Source of the DNA: Lactobacillales bacterium
GTDB taxonomy: Bacteria > Bacillota_I > Bacilli_A > RF39 > UBA660
NCBI GenBank assembly: GCA_015059545.1
Contig: SVAG01000003.1
Coordinates: 1 to 64,000, forward strand
DNA length: 64,000 nucleotides
Reading direction: 5' to 3'
The translations under genes and the position numbers were made by a program. Below are positions 17,960 to 26,755 of the stretch, piece after piece; within the stretch, counting starts at the first letter, position 1, and each line of letters opens with the position of its first letter. The notes below the pieces were generated by a model. It worked only from the letters and a program-made list of their open reading frames with translations. It searched no databases and was not told the DNA's origin.

Positions 17960-19699
17960 ATGGAAAAGAAGTATATACATTTATTATATGTGCCAACTAT
18001 GGCTTGTAATATGGGGTGTAAGTATTGTTATTTAGAAGATAATACAAAAGATGAAAAAACTTGTCATAATGCATTAGATACTTTAAAATATGCAATTGAT
18101 AAATTTAAAAGTAGTGATGTGATTCCATTTAATATTTCATTACATGGTGGTGAAGTAACTACTTTAAGTAAAAATGATTTTCATGATATTGTAAAATTTA
18201 TAAGTGATTATTATAATGATAATAAAAAGATAATTACAGAAGCAGGTTTTAGATTAGGAACTCCACATATTAAAACTAATTTATATGATTTAAATAAACA
18301 CATTGATACTATAAAAGAATTTAATGTATCTATATCAGGAAGTTTAGATTTACCATTATTTTTACATGATGAATATCGTGTTACTAAAGGTAATAAAAAA
18401 ACATTAGATAGAATTTTAGAAAATATAAAATTGTTAGAAGAAATTCCTAATAAGAAAAAAGTATCATCAACTATATTTAAAGAACATTATATTCATTTAG
18501 ATGAAATTATAAAAGATATCAAATATTTACACCAAAACACTTGTCTTGATATGAATGATTTTAATTTTATGATTGGTTTTGATTATAATTCAAATGGAAT
18601 ACTTCATCATATTACAGAAGAAGAACAAGTAAATTTATATAAGAGAATGCATCAAGAATTTGATGGTACTGATTTAGATAGAGGAGTTAATGGACCTTGG
18701 TTTGATGAATTTGGTCCAGATTATTGTCCTAATTGTGATAATTGTGGAGAAAAGTTTTTTCTTCTTGAGAAAAATGGTGATATATATTCTTGTGTTAGAG
18801 GACAAAAAAATCCTGAATATTATTATGGGAATATTTATAAAAATACTGTTGAAGAAATTTTAAATACTGCAAAAAATAAGATATTTCTTAATCATAATAA
18901 ACAAGAACTTAGTGAAGAATGTACAAAATGTGGATATTTATATTTATGTAAAACAGGATGTCCTTTTGTAAAAAATACTTATAATTCAAGTAAAAGTTAT
19001 ACTTGTAAATTACAACAGGAAATGTATAAAGATAGAAATTTATTAAAAGATGAATTTAATGAAGAATTTGTTTATGAGTATGTAAAAAAAATGCGTTTAG
19101 AAGATAAGGAAAAATATCTTCCTAATAAAAAACAAAATGATTATTTAACATTAGAGGAACTTATTGATCAAGATCAAAATCTTAAATATATTTATGATAA
19201 TAATAGTTTTATTTTAAAAATTGATGATAAAGAATATGTTTTATCTTCTCAAATTATCAAAAAAACTAGAGATATAATATATATAACACCTAATAGTAAA
19301 ATAGAAATATGGATGAGAAAACATTTGATTGAAGAAATGTGTGATTATCCTGAAAATAATTCACTTTATATAATGTTATTAACTGGAAATTTAGTAACAT
19401 ATGGTGATGAAAATAGAACTAAACAAAGACATGTTGCAACACATCAAATTTATAAAGGAGTATTAGATAACTGTGAATGCGATGATGAATTTTATATTTA
19501 TGATATTAGTAATATGATTAAACAATATAAAAATGAATATTCTTTAGATAAACCTAATAATATCTTTTTTACTACATCTTCACTTAGAGATTATCATTAC
19601 ATAAAGCAAAAAAATAATGCATATTATCATATTCAAGCAATAAATTTACCATTTCAAAATATAGAATTTTATTATTTAGATAAGGAGTTGAAAAAATGA
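17960..19699 (+). CDS. Radical SAM/SPASM peptide-maturase-like enzyme
   Basis: A 579-residue radical SAM enzyme. The SAM-binding [4Fe-4S] cluster motif is C-x3-C-x2-C at Cys16, Cys20 and Cys23 (ACNMGCKYCYLED). A Cys-rich SPASM-type region at about residues 250-355 (CPNCDNCGEKF, DIYSCVRG, CTKCGYLYLCKTGCPF, YTCKL) should hold auxiliary clusters, as in anaerobic sulfatase maturases and RiPP maturases. About 180 further residues at the C-terminus match nothing I know and could bind the substrate. The gene overlaps the next small gene (ATGA), a typical arrangement of a maturase and its peptide. The substrate is inferred, not shown. Confidence 0.82.
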   Translation: MEKKYIHLLYVPTMACNMGCKYCYLEDNTKDEKTCHNALDTLKYAIDKFKSSDVIPFNISLHGGEVTTLSKNDFHDIVKFISDYYNDNKKIITEAGFRLGTPHIKTNLYDLNKHIDTIKEFNVSISGSLDLPLFLHDEYRVTKGNKKTLDRILENIKLLEEIPNKKKVSSTIFKEHYIHLDEIIKDIKYLHQNTCLDMNDFNFMIGFDYNSNGILHHITEEEQVNLYKRMHQEFDGTDLDRGVNGPWFDEFGPDYCPNCDNCGEKFFLLEKNGDIYSCVRGQKNPEYYYGNIYKNTVEEILNTAKNKIFLNHNKQELSEECTKCGYLYLCKTGCPFVKNTYNSSKSYTCKLQQEMYKDRNLLKDEFNEEFVYEYVKKMRLEDKEKYLPNKKQNDYLTLEELIDQDQNLKYIYDNNSFILKIDDKEYVLSSQIIKKTRDIIYITPNSKIEIWMRKHLIEEMCDYPENNSLYIMLLTGNLVTYGDENRTKQRHVATHQIYKGVLDNCECDDEFYIYDISNMIKQYKNEYSLDKPNNIFFTTSSLRDYHYIKQKNNAYYHIQAINLPFQNIEFYYLDKELKK

Positions 19700-20067
19700 A
19701 TAAGGAACCAGAAACTTATGAAGAATTAATAAGATATAAGCGATGTGTTGATTTAACAGCATGCTATGATTTAACAGAAGAAGAATTAAATAAAATATAT
19801 AGTTATTTATCAGAACATCCTAGAGCTGTTATCGTTGGTAATGAAAATAGTTTAACACTTAAGGTAAATTATAAACCTGAAATACAACCACAAATTATAA
19901 ATGCAAAATGTATAAATAGTGGTATTGATGGTATAAAACTAACTAACGAGTCATTTACAATAATTCCTCATTATGTTCCATCTAGTGGTGGTGGATATAG
20001 TGGTGGCTCATCTTCTAATAATAACAATAATAATAACAATAATAATAATAACAATAATAATAGATAG
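19696..20067 (+). CDS. Small protein with Gly/Ser and poly-Asn tail, candidate substrate of the radical SAM enzyme
   Basis: A 123-residue product that I do not recognise. Residues 1-95 look folded, with three Cys (CVDLTACYD and NAKC). Then comes a short Gly/Ser/Tyr segment (PSSGGGYSGGSSS), 15 consecutive Asn and a final Arg. The Asn run is coded by 45 bases of AAT/AAC (20017-20061), a repeat prone to length change. No signal peptide is present. Its start overlaps the radical SAM stop, so the two are co-translated. The tail could be a modified core, a flexible linker or simply a slippage product. Confidence 0.7.
   Translation: MNKEPETYEELIRYKRCVDLTACYDLTEEELNKIYSYLSEHPRAVIVGNENSLTLKVNYKPEIQPQIINAKCINSGIDGIKLTNESFTIIPHYVPSSGGGYSGGSSSNNNNNNNNNNNNNNNR
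20017..20061 (+). repeat. (AAT/AAC)15 trinucleotide tract
   Basis: Fifteen Asn codons in a row, mostly AAT with AAC at positions 3, 7 and 12. The interruptions make it less slippage-prone than a pure repeat, and suggest that the Asn run itself may be kept by selection. Confidence 0.9.
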
Positions 20068-20075
20068 GAGAAAAT

Positions 20076-21092
20076 ATGTCTTTAATATCAGATAAATTTC
20101 ATGAGAAAAAATTAGAAGAATTAGGAATAAATATAAAAACAAAGTATTTTGTTGGAAATAAGATATATGAGAGAAATACTGATGATTCAGTAAATGATGA
20201 TGTAGTATCTGGTATAATGTGTGAAAAAGATTACTACATGGGTAAAAAATTAGTACATAAGGAAAATCAATTTGATTCTAGAATCGAATATACATTTATA
20301 TCAAAAGATATGGAAGATACAATGCATAAATGTATTAATTGTGGTATGGAATCTAAATTAGAAGATTTTGTTGATGGGTGTCCTTATTGTAAAACAAAAT
20401 ATAATATTGATTATACAGATAAGGATTTAGGCAGTAAATATCATTATGATAGAGTATTAAAAAATAATTCGTATAGAATAATAACAGGTATTGTTGATTT
20501 AATTATAAGTATTATATTAAGTTTTATCTTTATTAAAATTACTTCTAGAACATTTAATATAGTTGATATATATAAAGTATTTATATATGGTTTAATTTTA
20601 TCGATGATATTATATTATTTTTTCTATATATTAGATGCTTATATAATATTAGGACCTATAAAAAAATATAAAGATAAACAAAATCAAAAACAAATTGCTT
20701 TTTGGGATAGAACTAAAATAGATAAAAAAACATTTTTTAATAATTTAATCTATGAGATAAGAAAAAACTATTATTTAAAAAAAGAAATTATTGATTTTGA
20801 TGTACTTGATTATATAGAATTTAATGATTTTATAAAAGATAATATACAATATATTAAGGTAATAGCAGAAGTAAGAATAGTTTATTATAATAGAGGAAAA
20901 ATAAAATCAAAGATTAAAAAAGAAGAATATTTATTAAGAAAGAATACCGATGAAAAATTAATTTTAGATGAAGGAACAAATGTTATTAAATGTTATAGTT
21001 GTGGTTCTTCTATTGATGTAACTGAAGAGGCTTGTTCATATTGTCATAGAAAAATTAATTATTTTCAAGAATGGATTTTAGAAGAAGAATAA
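20076..21092 (+). CDS. Zinc-ribbon membrane protein, Tim44-like C-terminal region
   Basis: A 338-residue protein with an N-terminal cytoplasmic domain containing a zinc ribbon (CINCG...CPYC, near residues 88-110), two membrane spans at about 140-195, a soluble domain that resembles Tim44-like folds by eye (DVLDYIEFNDFIKDNIQYIKVIAEVRIVYYN), and a second zinc ribbon at the C-terminus (CYSCG...CSYC). It follows the poly-Asn gene by 8 bases with AGGAG. Two different zinc-ribbon membrane proteins bracket the radical SAM pair. A role in handling the modified peptide is an inference. Confidence 0.65.
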   Translation: MSLISDKFHEKKLEELGINIKTKYFVGNKIYERNTDDSVNDDVVSGIMCEKDYYMGKKLVHKENQFDSRIEYTFISKDMEDTMHKCINCGMESKLEDFVDGCPYCKTKYNIDYTDKDLGSKYHYDRVLKNNSYRIITGIVDLIISIILSFIFIKITSRTFNIVDIYKVFIYGLILSMILYYFFYILDAYIILGPIKKYKDKQNQKQIAFWDRTKIDKKTFFNNLIYEIRKNYYLKKEIIDFDVLDYIEFNDFIKDNIQYIKVIAEVRIVYYNRGKIKSKIKKEEYLLRKNTDEKLILDEGTNVIKCYSCGSSIDVTEEACSYCHRKINYFQEWILEEE

Positions 21093-21141
21093 ATAATTTA
21101 CTATCTAAAAATAAAATTAGTATATATTACATAAAAAAAGA

Positions 21142-21168
21142 GATATTAGTTGTTTAATATCCTTTTTT
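21142..21168 (+). terminator. Terminator of the radical SAM operon
   Basis: Perfect 7-bp stem GATATTA / TAATATC with a 6-base loop, followed by CTTTTTT. Confidence 0.7.
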
Positions 21169-21212
21169 GTTTTATAATTGTATTTAGTTCATATAATTAA
21201 GGGGAAATGTTT

Positions 21213-21479
21213 ATGGAATTAGGAAGCACAATGTTTATATCACATTTACCAAAATTAGATTTACATGGTTATGATAGAGATTCTGCAAGATTAGCAATCA
21301 ATGATTTTGTAAATGAGAATATTAAATTAAAAAAAAGAGAATTTATAATTGTTCATGGAATAGGTAGTGGAATTTTAAAAAAGACTACCCATGAAACACT
21401 GAAACGAAATAAAAACGTTACTGAATATGCTATATGTTATAATAATATTGGTAGTACGATTGTTCGTGTCTCAATTTGA
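21213..21479 (+). CDS. Stand-alone Smr domain protein
   Basis: An 88-residue protein consisting of one Smr (small MutS-related) domain, with LDLHG and HGIGSGILKK motifs and the terminal GSTIVRV strand. In MutS2 this domain is a DNA or RNA endonuclease. The length equals a single domain, so it is not a MutS2 fragment by truncation of a visible gene. I chose the second ATG at 21213 because the GGGG ribosome binding site is too close to the first at 21207. It ends with TGA. Confidence 0.82.
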   Translation: MELGSTMFISHLPKLDLHGYDRDSARLAINDFVNENIKLKKREFIIVHGIGSGILKKTTHETLKRNKNVTEYAICYNNIGSTIVRVSI

Positions 21480-21619
21480 CAAAATGTTAATTTTGTGGTA
21501 GAATTTAGTTACATCAAAGAAGAAAAAGCCTTTGAATTTCAACGAAAAATTGGAATTTCAAAAGTTTTTTATCAAAATGTTCAAAAATTGTTGACAGAAC
21601 AAAGTTTCTGTGGTAGGAT
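21476..21619 (+). promoter_or_regulatory. Two tandem promoters with an intervening hairpin
   Basis: Promoter 1: TTGACA (21476-21481), 17 bp, TAGAAT (21499-21504). Promoter 2: TTGACA (21591-21596), 17 bp, TAGGAT (21614-21619). Both share the extended sequence TGTGGTAGRAT. An imperfect hairpin with a following T-run (about 21529-21568) lies between them and could terminate transcripts from promoter 1 in part. They drive the surface-protein pair at 21652 and 23221. Confidence 0.6.
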
Positions 21620-21651
21620 ATGACACATAAATTTTTAAAGGGGGAGTATTT

Positions 21652-23202
21652 ATGTATACCGAAACAAGAAATAATTTTTCAATAAGAAGTGTGATTTTAC
21701 AATTCTTATTCGTAGCTTTATTTATATTTATCTTAATTTGGTTATTTCCAATGAAAAGTGATATGAAAAAAGCTATAGCATCAATTGAATCAACAGATAA
21801 TAATGGTTTATCCATTCTATATGATCGTATATTTAATGAAAATTTATATACGATGAAAGAAGCAGCTAAAGATTATTTTACATTAGAAAGATTACCACAA
21901 AAAGTTGGTGATTCAACTAAAATAACTTTAAGACAAATGCTTGATAAAAAAATCATTTTACCATTTGTAGATAAAAATGGTAAACAATGTGATTTAGATG
22001 CTTCATATGTATTAGTTACAAAATATGAAACTGAGTATCTAATGAAAGTTAACTTAAAATGTGGTAAAGAAGAAAACTATTTATTAGTTAATATGGGATG
22101 TTATGATTATTGTTCACAAACAATTTGTGAAAAGAAAACAACATCTACTAAAAAAGTTGTAACAACAACTAAAAAGAAAACAACAACTGTAGCTGCAAAA
22201 AAATATTATTGTAAAGTAGTAAATGGAAAATATTATGATAATAAAGGTAAAGTAGTTACAAAAACAGCTTATCAAAAAGCTTGTGTTAAAAAGACTGAAA
22301 CTAAAAAATATTATTGTAAAATTGTAAATGGAAAATATTATGATAATAAAGGTAATATAGTTTCAAAAGAAGCTTATATTAAAGCTTGTACTAAACCAGA
22401 AGTAGTAGAAAAAACATATTATTGTGAAATCGTAAATGGAAAATATTACGATGCAACAGGTAAAATAGTTAGTAAAGAAGCTTATGAAGATTCATGTATA
22501 GAAAAAGAACCAGAATATCAATATTTATATGAATATAAAAAAGTTACTGAAGGAACTGTTAAATATTCAGATTGGTCAGAATGGTCAACAACTGCTGTAA
22601 AACCAACAAGTACAAAAGAAGTTCAAACAAAACAAGTTCAAGTTAAAAAATTAATTGGATATAATATTAAAAAAGTAAACGATTTAACTAAACCTATTTT
22701 CTCAACTGAAAAAGTATTAGTTGGATCAAAAACAGTAACAGCTTGTGAAAAATATAAAGTAACAACAGAAATTACTGGATATGAAGAAAAATATATTGGA
22801 ACAGTAAAACTTACATCAGCTCCAACATCTACAACAACATTAAGATATGAAGCTGTTGGTACATATAATTGGTATTGTGATAATGATTGTACATCAGGAA
22901 CAGTATACTTATATAAAGTATATCAAAGAACTCCAATTACAACTAAATCTTATAGTTGTGCAAGTTATAAATCATTTACAACTTCTTATGAAGCAACTAG
23001 AACAATTTTAACAGGATATGAAAAGAAAGAAGAAAAAACACCAGTTTATGATTATTTTACAAGAACATATTATAGATATAGAACAAAAACAAAAACACCT
23101 GGAACTACAGATTTAAAATGGAGTACATATAATGATACTAAATTATTAAATGCTGGATATCATTATACTGGAAACGTTAAAATTGAAATGATTACTAAAT
23201 AG
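21652..23202 (+). CDS. Membrane-anchored surface protein with YYC repeats
   Basis: A 516-residue protein with an uncleaved N-terminal signal anchor (about residues 12-35, RSVILQFLFVALFIFILIWLF). After a 130-residue domain with paired Cys and a Thr/Lys linker come three 33-36 residue repeats that start (K/T)YYC and contain VNGKYYD and a final Cys. A later WSEWS motif resembles thrombospondin type-1 modules, and the remaining part is Thr/Tyr-rich beta sequence with scattered Cys. It is probably a cell-surface protein. It shares an operon with 23221. The family is not recognised. Confidence 0.7.
   Translation: MYTETRNNFSIRSVILQFLFVALFIFILIWLFPMKSDMKKAIASIESTDNNGLSILYDRIFNENLYTMKEAAKDYFTLERLPQKVGDSTKITLRQMLDKKIILPFVDKNGKQCDLDASYVLVTKYETEYLMKVNLKCGKEENYLLVNMGCYDYCSQTICEKKTTSTKKVVTTTKKKTTTVAAKKYYCKVVNGKYYDNKGKVVTKTAYQKACVKKTETKKYYCKIVNGKYYDNKGNIVSKEAYIKACTKPEVVEKTYYCEIVNGKYYDATGKIVSKEAYEDSCIEKEPEYQYLYEYKKVTEGTVKYSDWSEWSTTAVKPTSTKEVQTKQVQVKKLIGYNIKKVNDLTKPIFSTEKVLVGSKTVTACEKYKVTTEITGYEEKYIGTVKLTSAPTSTTTLRYEAVGTYNWYCDNDCTSGTVYLYKVYQRTPITTKSYSCASYKSFTTSYEATRTILTGYEKKEEKTPVYDYFTRTYYRYRTKTKTPGTTDLKWSTYNDTKLLNAGYHYTGNVKIEMITK
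22201..22509 (+). repeat. Three in-frame tandem repeats of 105-108 bases
   Basis: Copies start at 22201, 22306 and 22414. Each encodes YYC, VNGKYYD and a closing Cys about 27 residues after the first, so each repeat may form one disulfide-closed module. Confidence 0.85.
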
Positions 23203-23220
23203 TGAAAAGGGGCGATAAAT

Positions 23221-24960
23221 ATGAAAATTAAATTTACAGATTTAACCGCAAAAGGTAAAAAAGAATTAATACTTGGAACACTTGCTATTGTAGGAACTGT
23301 TTCAACAGTTGTAGGTATTAAAATAACTAAAGAAATGAAAGAAGCAAAAGCAATTGAAACAACAGTAGATAATAATGAAGTTACTCAAACAACTGAAGCA
23401 ACTGTAACTAATGTTACAGAAGCTTCAGAACTTCAAAAATATTATGATGAAATAGATCTAGTAGAAGATGAAGTTGTTGCTGCTATTAATGATGGTTTAG
23501 CAAAAGGTATGTATAACTATGATTTAACAGAAGAAATGAAAGAAAAAATGGCTGAAACATACTTAGACTATTATTTAGTAATGAATAAAGATGAATTATC
23601 AGGAATGACTTATGATATCTTAAATCAAGATAAAGATATGAGTGCTATGGAAATGATGAATAATGCAATGGTTCAAGAACAATTAATTCAAGAACAAACA
23701 ATCATTTCTGAAGAAGGAATTGAATTAGATTATAGTAATATAATTGCTAATGAAACTGATAAAGAATTTATTTCAGATTTAGCTCATACTGTTGCTTCTA
23801 TGCATACAGCTGCTAATAATAATGATAAAGAAGAATTAGATAGATTAGCTGCACATGTTATTGAAATAAAAGAAGGAATTATGCAAGATAATGCAGAATA
23901 TTCAATGCTTTATAATCCAATGACTATCGATTTAGCTATTATGTTAATTGATGCAGCAGATATGTTATATAATGGTGAAATAATAAAAGATGATGAAGAT
24001 TTAGCTCAAATATTTAATACTTCATATGTAAGATGTATTGATGGAAGTTATGTATCAGCTATGACAGATGAAAGAATTATCGCTTTAGCTGCAGAATTTG
24101 AAGTTGAAGGATATCAAACAATGTCTAGAGAAGAAATTTTAGAAGCAATTAGTGCATTAAATGCTAAAGGTGTTTCTGAAGTTAGTATAAGAAGTAACTT
24201 AAGAGCTATTGCTAAAGCTTCAATAGCTGAAGTTATTGCAAGTACAGAAAGATTAGAATGTAGTGATGCATATTCTTATGATAGTTTAGTTGAATCAATC
24301 AAAGAACAAATAGATTTATCATTACAAGTAAAACCTGAAAAAGATCATTTAGATGTTTTAAATGAAAATCCATTTGAACCAAATTATTATAAAGAAGATC
24401 CAGCTGCAGATGAACCAACTACTGAATATGTAGATGAAGATGAAGTACCAGAAGATGAAAAAGAACCAACAACTGAAGAAGTAAAAGATGAAGATACTGG
24501 AAAAGATACTAATGAAATATATTTAAATGCAAAAGCAGCTGCTATTACAGCAGGTTCAGCTGATGCTGCAGCAGCATATGCAAGTACATATGTAGGAAAT
24601 GCAGAAGCTATGCCAACAAAACCAGTTGGGCAAGCACCTTCATTAGACTGCCAAGATTACAATAAGGTTTACACATATTTCTATAATTTAGAATGGAATA
24701 ATTCTAGATCTTCATTTATAGCTATGGAAAGAGAAGCAAGACAAGAAAATGAAGAAGCTTCTACTGAATATGAAGAAGTAGATGGAAATGAAGAAGTAAT
24801 AGATGAAACAGAACCAGAAGATGTAATTTATGAAGAAGAAGAAGAATTTGTTCCAGTAGTATCAATATCTCAACTTAATAATATGAAAAAGATTATACTA
24901 GAATTATATGGTGAATCATATGATTTAGCGTATAATACAGAAGGATCAAAAAAAATGTAA
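23221..24960 (+). CDS. Large acidic membrane-anchored protein of unknown function
   Basis: A 579-residue protein with one N-terminal membrane segment (about residues 15-33, ELILGTLAIVGTVSTVVGI), then a mainly helical, strongly acidic exterior. Residues 395-430 and 505-550 are low-complexity stretches rich in E, D, T and P. A pair Cys is rare. The gene follows 21652 by 18 bases with GGGGCGAT, so the two proteins probably act together at the surface. No known domain is recognised. Confidence 0.7.
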   Translation: MKIKFTDLTAKGKKELILGTLAIVGTVSTVVGIKITKEMKEAKAIETTVDNNEVTQTTEATVTNVTEASELQKYYDEIDLVEDEVVAAINDGLAKGMYNYDLTEEMKEKMAETYLDYYLVMNKDELSGMTYDILNQDKDMSAMEMMNNAMVQEQLIQEQTIISEEGIELDYSNIIANETDKEFISDLAHTVASMHTAANNNDKEELDRLAAHVIEIKEGIMQDNAEYSMLYNPMTIDLAIMLIDAADMLYNGEIIKDDEDLAQIFNTSYVRCIDGSYVSAMTDERIIALAAEFEVEGYQTMSREEILEAISALNAKGVSEVSIRSNLRAIAKASIAEVIASTERLECSDAYSYDSLVESIKEQIDLSLQVKPEKDHLDVLNENPFEPNYYKEDPAADEPTTEYVDEDEVPEDEKEPTTEEVKDEDTGKDTNEIYLNAKAAAITAGSADAAAAYASTYVGNAEAMPTKPVGQAPSLDCQDYNKVYTYFYNLEWNNSRSSFIAMEREARQENEEASTEYEEVDGNEEVIDETEPEDVIYEEEEEFVPVVSISQLNNMKKIILELYGESYDLAYNTEGSKKM

Positions 24961-24982
24961 TTTAATATTACATTTTTTTTTT
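24953..24982 (+). terminator. Terminator after 23221
   Basis: Perfect 9-bp stem AAATGTAAT / ATTACATTT overlapping the stop codon, with a nine-T tail. Confidence 0.85.
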
Positions 24983-24987
24983 GACAA

Positions 24988-25016
24988 TTGACTTTAAATA
25001 TTAATTATGATATTAT
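24988..25016 (+). promoter_or_regulatory. Promoter of the gene at 25062
   Basis: TTGACT (24988-24993), 17-bp spacer, TATTAT (25011-25016). A TTGACA seven bases upstream overlaps and may substitute. Confidence 0.55.
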
Positions 25017-25061
25017 TTATATATAATAGAGAGCATGACTTGGATACAAGGGGGCACGAAA

Positions 25062-25484
25062 ATGAAAGGTACATATTTATTTGATTATGTTAATGAAAAT
25101 GAATTTCATAAACTTGAAAGATCATTAAAAAAATACAATATGTTAGCATATAAAAAGTTACATTTTGATTATTATCCAAAATTAAAAGATGGTAATTTCT
25201 TAGGTGAAATAGTTAAAACTAATAACGAAAATAATACTAAAACATATGAACTTAAATTACCAACAGATACTTTATTTGCAAAAGTACATGGTGAAATTAA
25301 ATTACATTATGTTGTATATGAAAATGAAAAAATAGTTATGTTAGATAAATTAACACCTGAAGATATATTAAGTGAGGGTCATCAATCAGAATTAGTTACT
25401 TATAAAGGAGTAATGGTATCAAAACAACATTCTGATAAAGATATGTTTAAAATAAATTTATTAAATATGATAAATCATGATTAG
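25062..25484 (+). CDS. Uncharacterised 140-residue protein
   Basis: Not recognised. It is a soluble-looking protein with alternating strands and charges, without signal or membrane segments (starts MKGTYLFDYVNENEFHKLERSL). The ATG at 25062 follows the GGGGG ribosome binding site; an ATG at 25035 would lie upstream of it. It has its own promoter and a strong terminator, so it is a single-gene unit inside the accessory region. Confidence 0.6.
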   Translation: MKGTYLFDYVNENEFHKLERSLKKYNMLAYKKLHFDYYPKLKDGNFLGEIVKTNNENNTKTYELKLPTDTLFAKVHGEIKLHYVVYENEKIVMLDKLTPEDILSEGHQSELVTYKGVMVSKQHSDKDMFKINLLNMINHD

Positions 25485-25505
25485 AAGAAATTCTAATCTT
25501 TTTTT
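25479..25505 (+). terminator. Terminator after the 140-residue gene
   Basis: Perfect 8-bp stem GATTAGAA / TTCTAATC with a 4-base loop and T-run. Confidence 0.85.
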
Positions 25506-25518
25506 TACGAACAAAAAT

Positions 25519-25547
25519 TTGACTTTTCCATAAGGGTATGCTAGAAT
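25519..25547 (+). promoter_or_regulatory. Promoter of the gene at 25576
   Basis: TTGACT (25519-25524), 17-bp spacer, TAGAAT (25542-25547). A GAGGGGG ribosome binding site follows. Confidence 0.6.
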
Positions 25548-25575
25548 ATAAAACCATAAAAAGAGGGGGATAATT

Positions 25576-26751
25576 ATGGAATATTTTGATTCAAGTAAAT
25601 ATAATGCCATTGTTGAAAAAATGGAAAAATGTGTATCATATTATGAAAAAATAGAGTTTTATAATAATAAATTTTCATTATATTTAGCAAATGGTGAAAT
25701 ATTAAATATTAGATTTTTTCGTGAAAATATTGCTCATTTATTAGGTTTAAGGATTGATGTATTAAAAAAATATAATTTAGTTAGAAGTACAATGAATAGT
25801 TATGAATGTTTAAAATATTTTATAGAAAATAATTATTCAATACTTCAAAAATTAAAAAAAGCAAATATTCCTTATGAAACATTATTTTCTAGTTATATAA
25901 ATGAAAAATTAGATTCATTTAATGATAATATAAATATAAGAACTGATGATTTAGAATTTATTATTAAATATGATAGTGAAAAAACTTTTAAAATAGAAGA
26001 ACATTCAGAAATATCAGATTATTATATTATAAGAAAAATAAAAGGTGAATATCACGTTTTAGGATTAATAAAGGATTCAGTAAATAATAAGTATTATAAA
26101 CCTGTTACATCTAGAAAATATGAAAATTTTGATGAGTTTAATGAATATATTACTAGAATAGCAATAAAACAGGATTTAACATACTGTTATTTAATAAAAA
26201 TTAGTAACTTAATACATGACTATGAAAATTCATTTAATTTAAAAATAGAAGATAAAATGAGTTTACTAAAGAAAGTAATGCGTTTTTCAAAACAATTTAA
26301 TTGTACATGTTCAGTCGCAAATGATTATCTTTTTTCAATAAATAAAACTAAAACTGATAAAACTAATATTTCATTAAATGTTGAAATATTAAAAATGCTT
26401 TCTGAATGTATAAAAAGTGGTAATGTATTAGATAGTAATGTTTTAAATGAAGTATGTGGAGATGTAGAAGTAGGAGAAGAATTGATTGATTTAATTAATG
26501 TATGTAATGATTTAGTTTGTTCAAGCGAATCTGTTAATGAACTAGCTCAATCAAATTATTCAGAATTAAATCAAGAAAATATAACTTTAAAACAAGAATT
26601 AGCAGAATTAAGAAAACAATTAAAAGAATCTGAAAATAAAAATGAACAATTAGTAAGTGAAAATAATACTTTATCAGAACAAAATAATCAATATGAACAA
26701 GATATGAATGTATTAAATGAAACTTTTCAAAAAGTATTTGGAAAAAGGTGA
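25576..26751 (+). CDS. Protein with possible PBECR-type nuclease domain and C-terminal coiled coil
   Basis: A 391-residue protein. The first 210 residues contain KFSLYLANGEILNI, RFFRENIAHLLGL and YYIIRKIKGEYHVLGLIKD, a pattern I associate loosely with phage-derived barnase/EndoU/colicin/RelE-like (PBECR) nuclease domains. The last 55 residues are a leucine/glutamate/asparagine coiled coil (ITLKQELAELRKQLKESENK). It has no signal. The stop is four bases before the next ORF. The nuclease assignment is a guess from local similarity and could be wrong; otherwise the function is unknown. Confidence 0.5.
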   Translation: MEYFDSSKYNAIVEKMEKCVSYYEKIEFYNNKFSLYLANGEILNIRFFRENIAHLLGLRIDVLKKYNLVRSTMNSYECLKYFIENNYSILQKLKKANIPYETLFSSYINEKLDSFNDNINIRTDDLEFIIKYDSEKTFKIEEHSEISDYYIIRKIKGEYHVLGLIKDSVNNKYYKPVTSRKYENFDEFNEYITRIAIKQDLTYCYLIKISNLIHDYENSFNLKIEDKMSLLKKVMRFSKQFNCTCSVANDYLFSINKTKTDKTNISLNVEILKMLSECIKSGNVLDSNVLNEVCGDVEVGEELIDLINVCNDLVCSSESVNELAQSNYSELNQENITLKQELAELRKQLKESENKNEQLVSENNTLSEQNNQYEQDMNVLNETFQKVFGKR

Positions 26752-26755
26752 TAAA

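Noticed and set aside
22201-22509. CRISPR-like direct repeats
   Set aside because: Repeats are 105-108 bases, in frame and coding for YYC modules, without spacers or cas genes.
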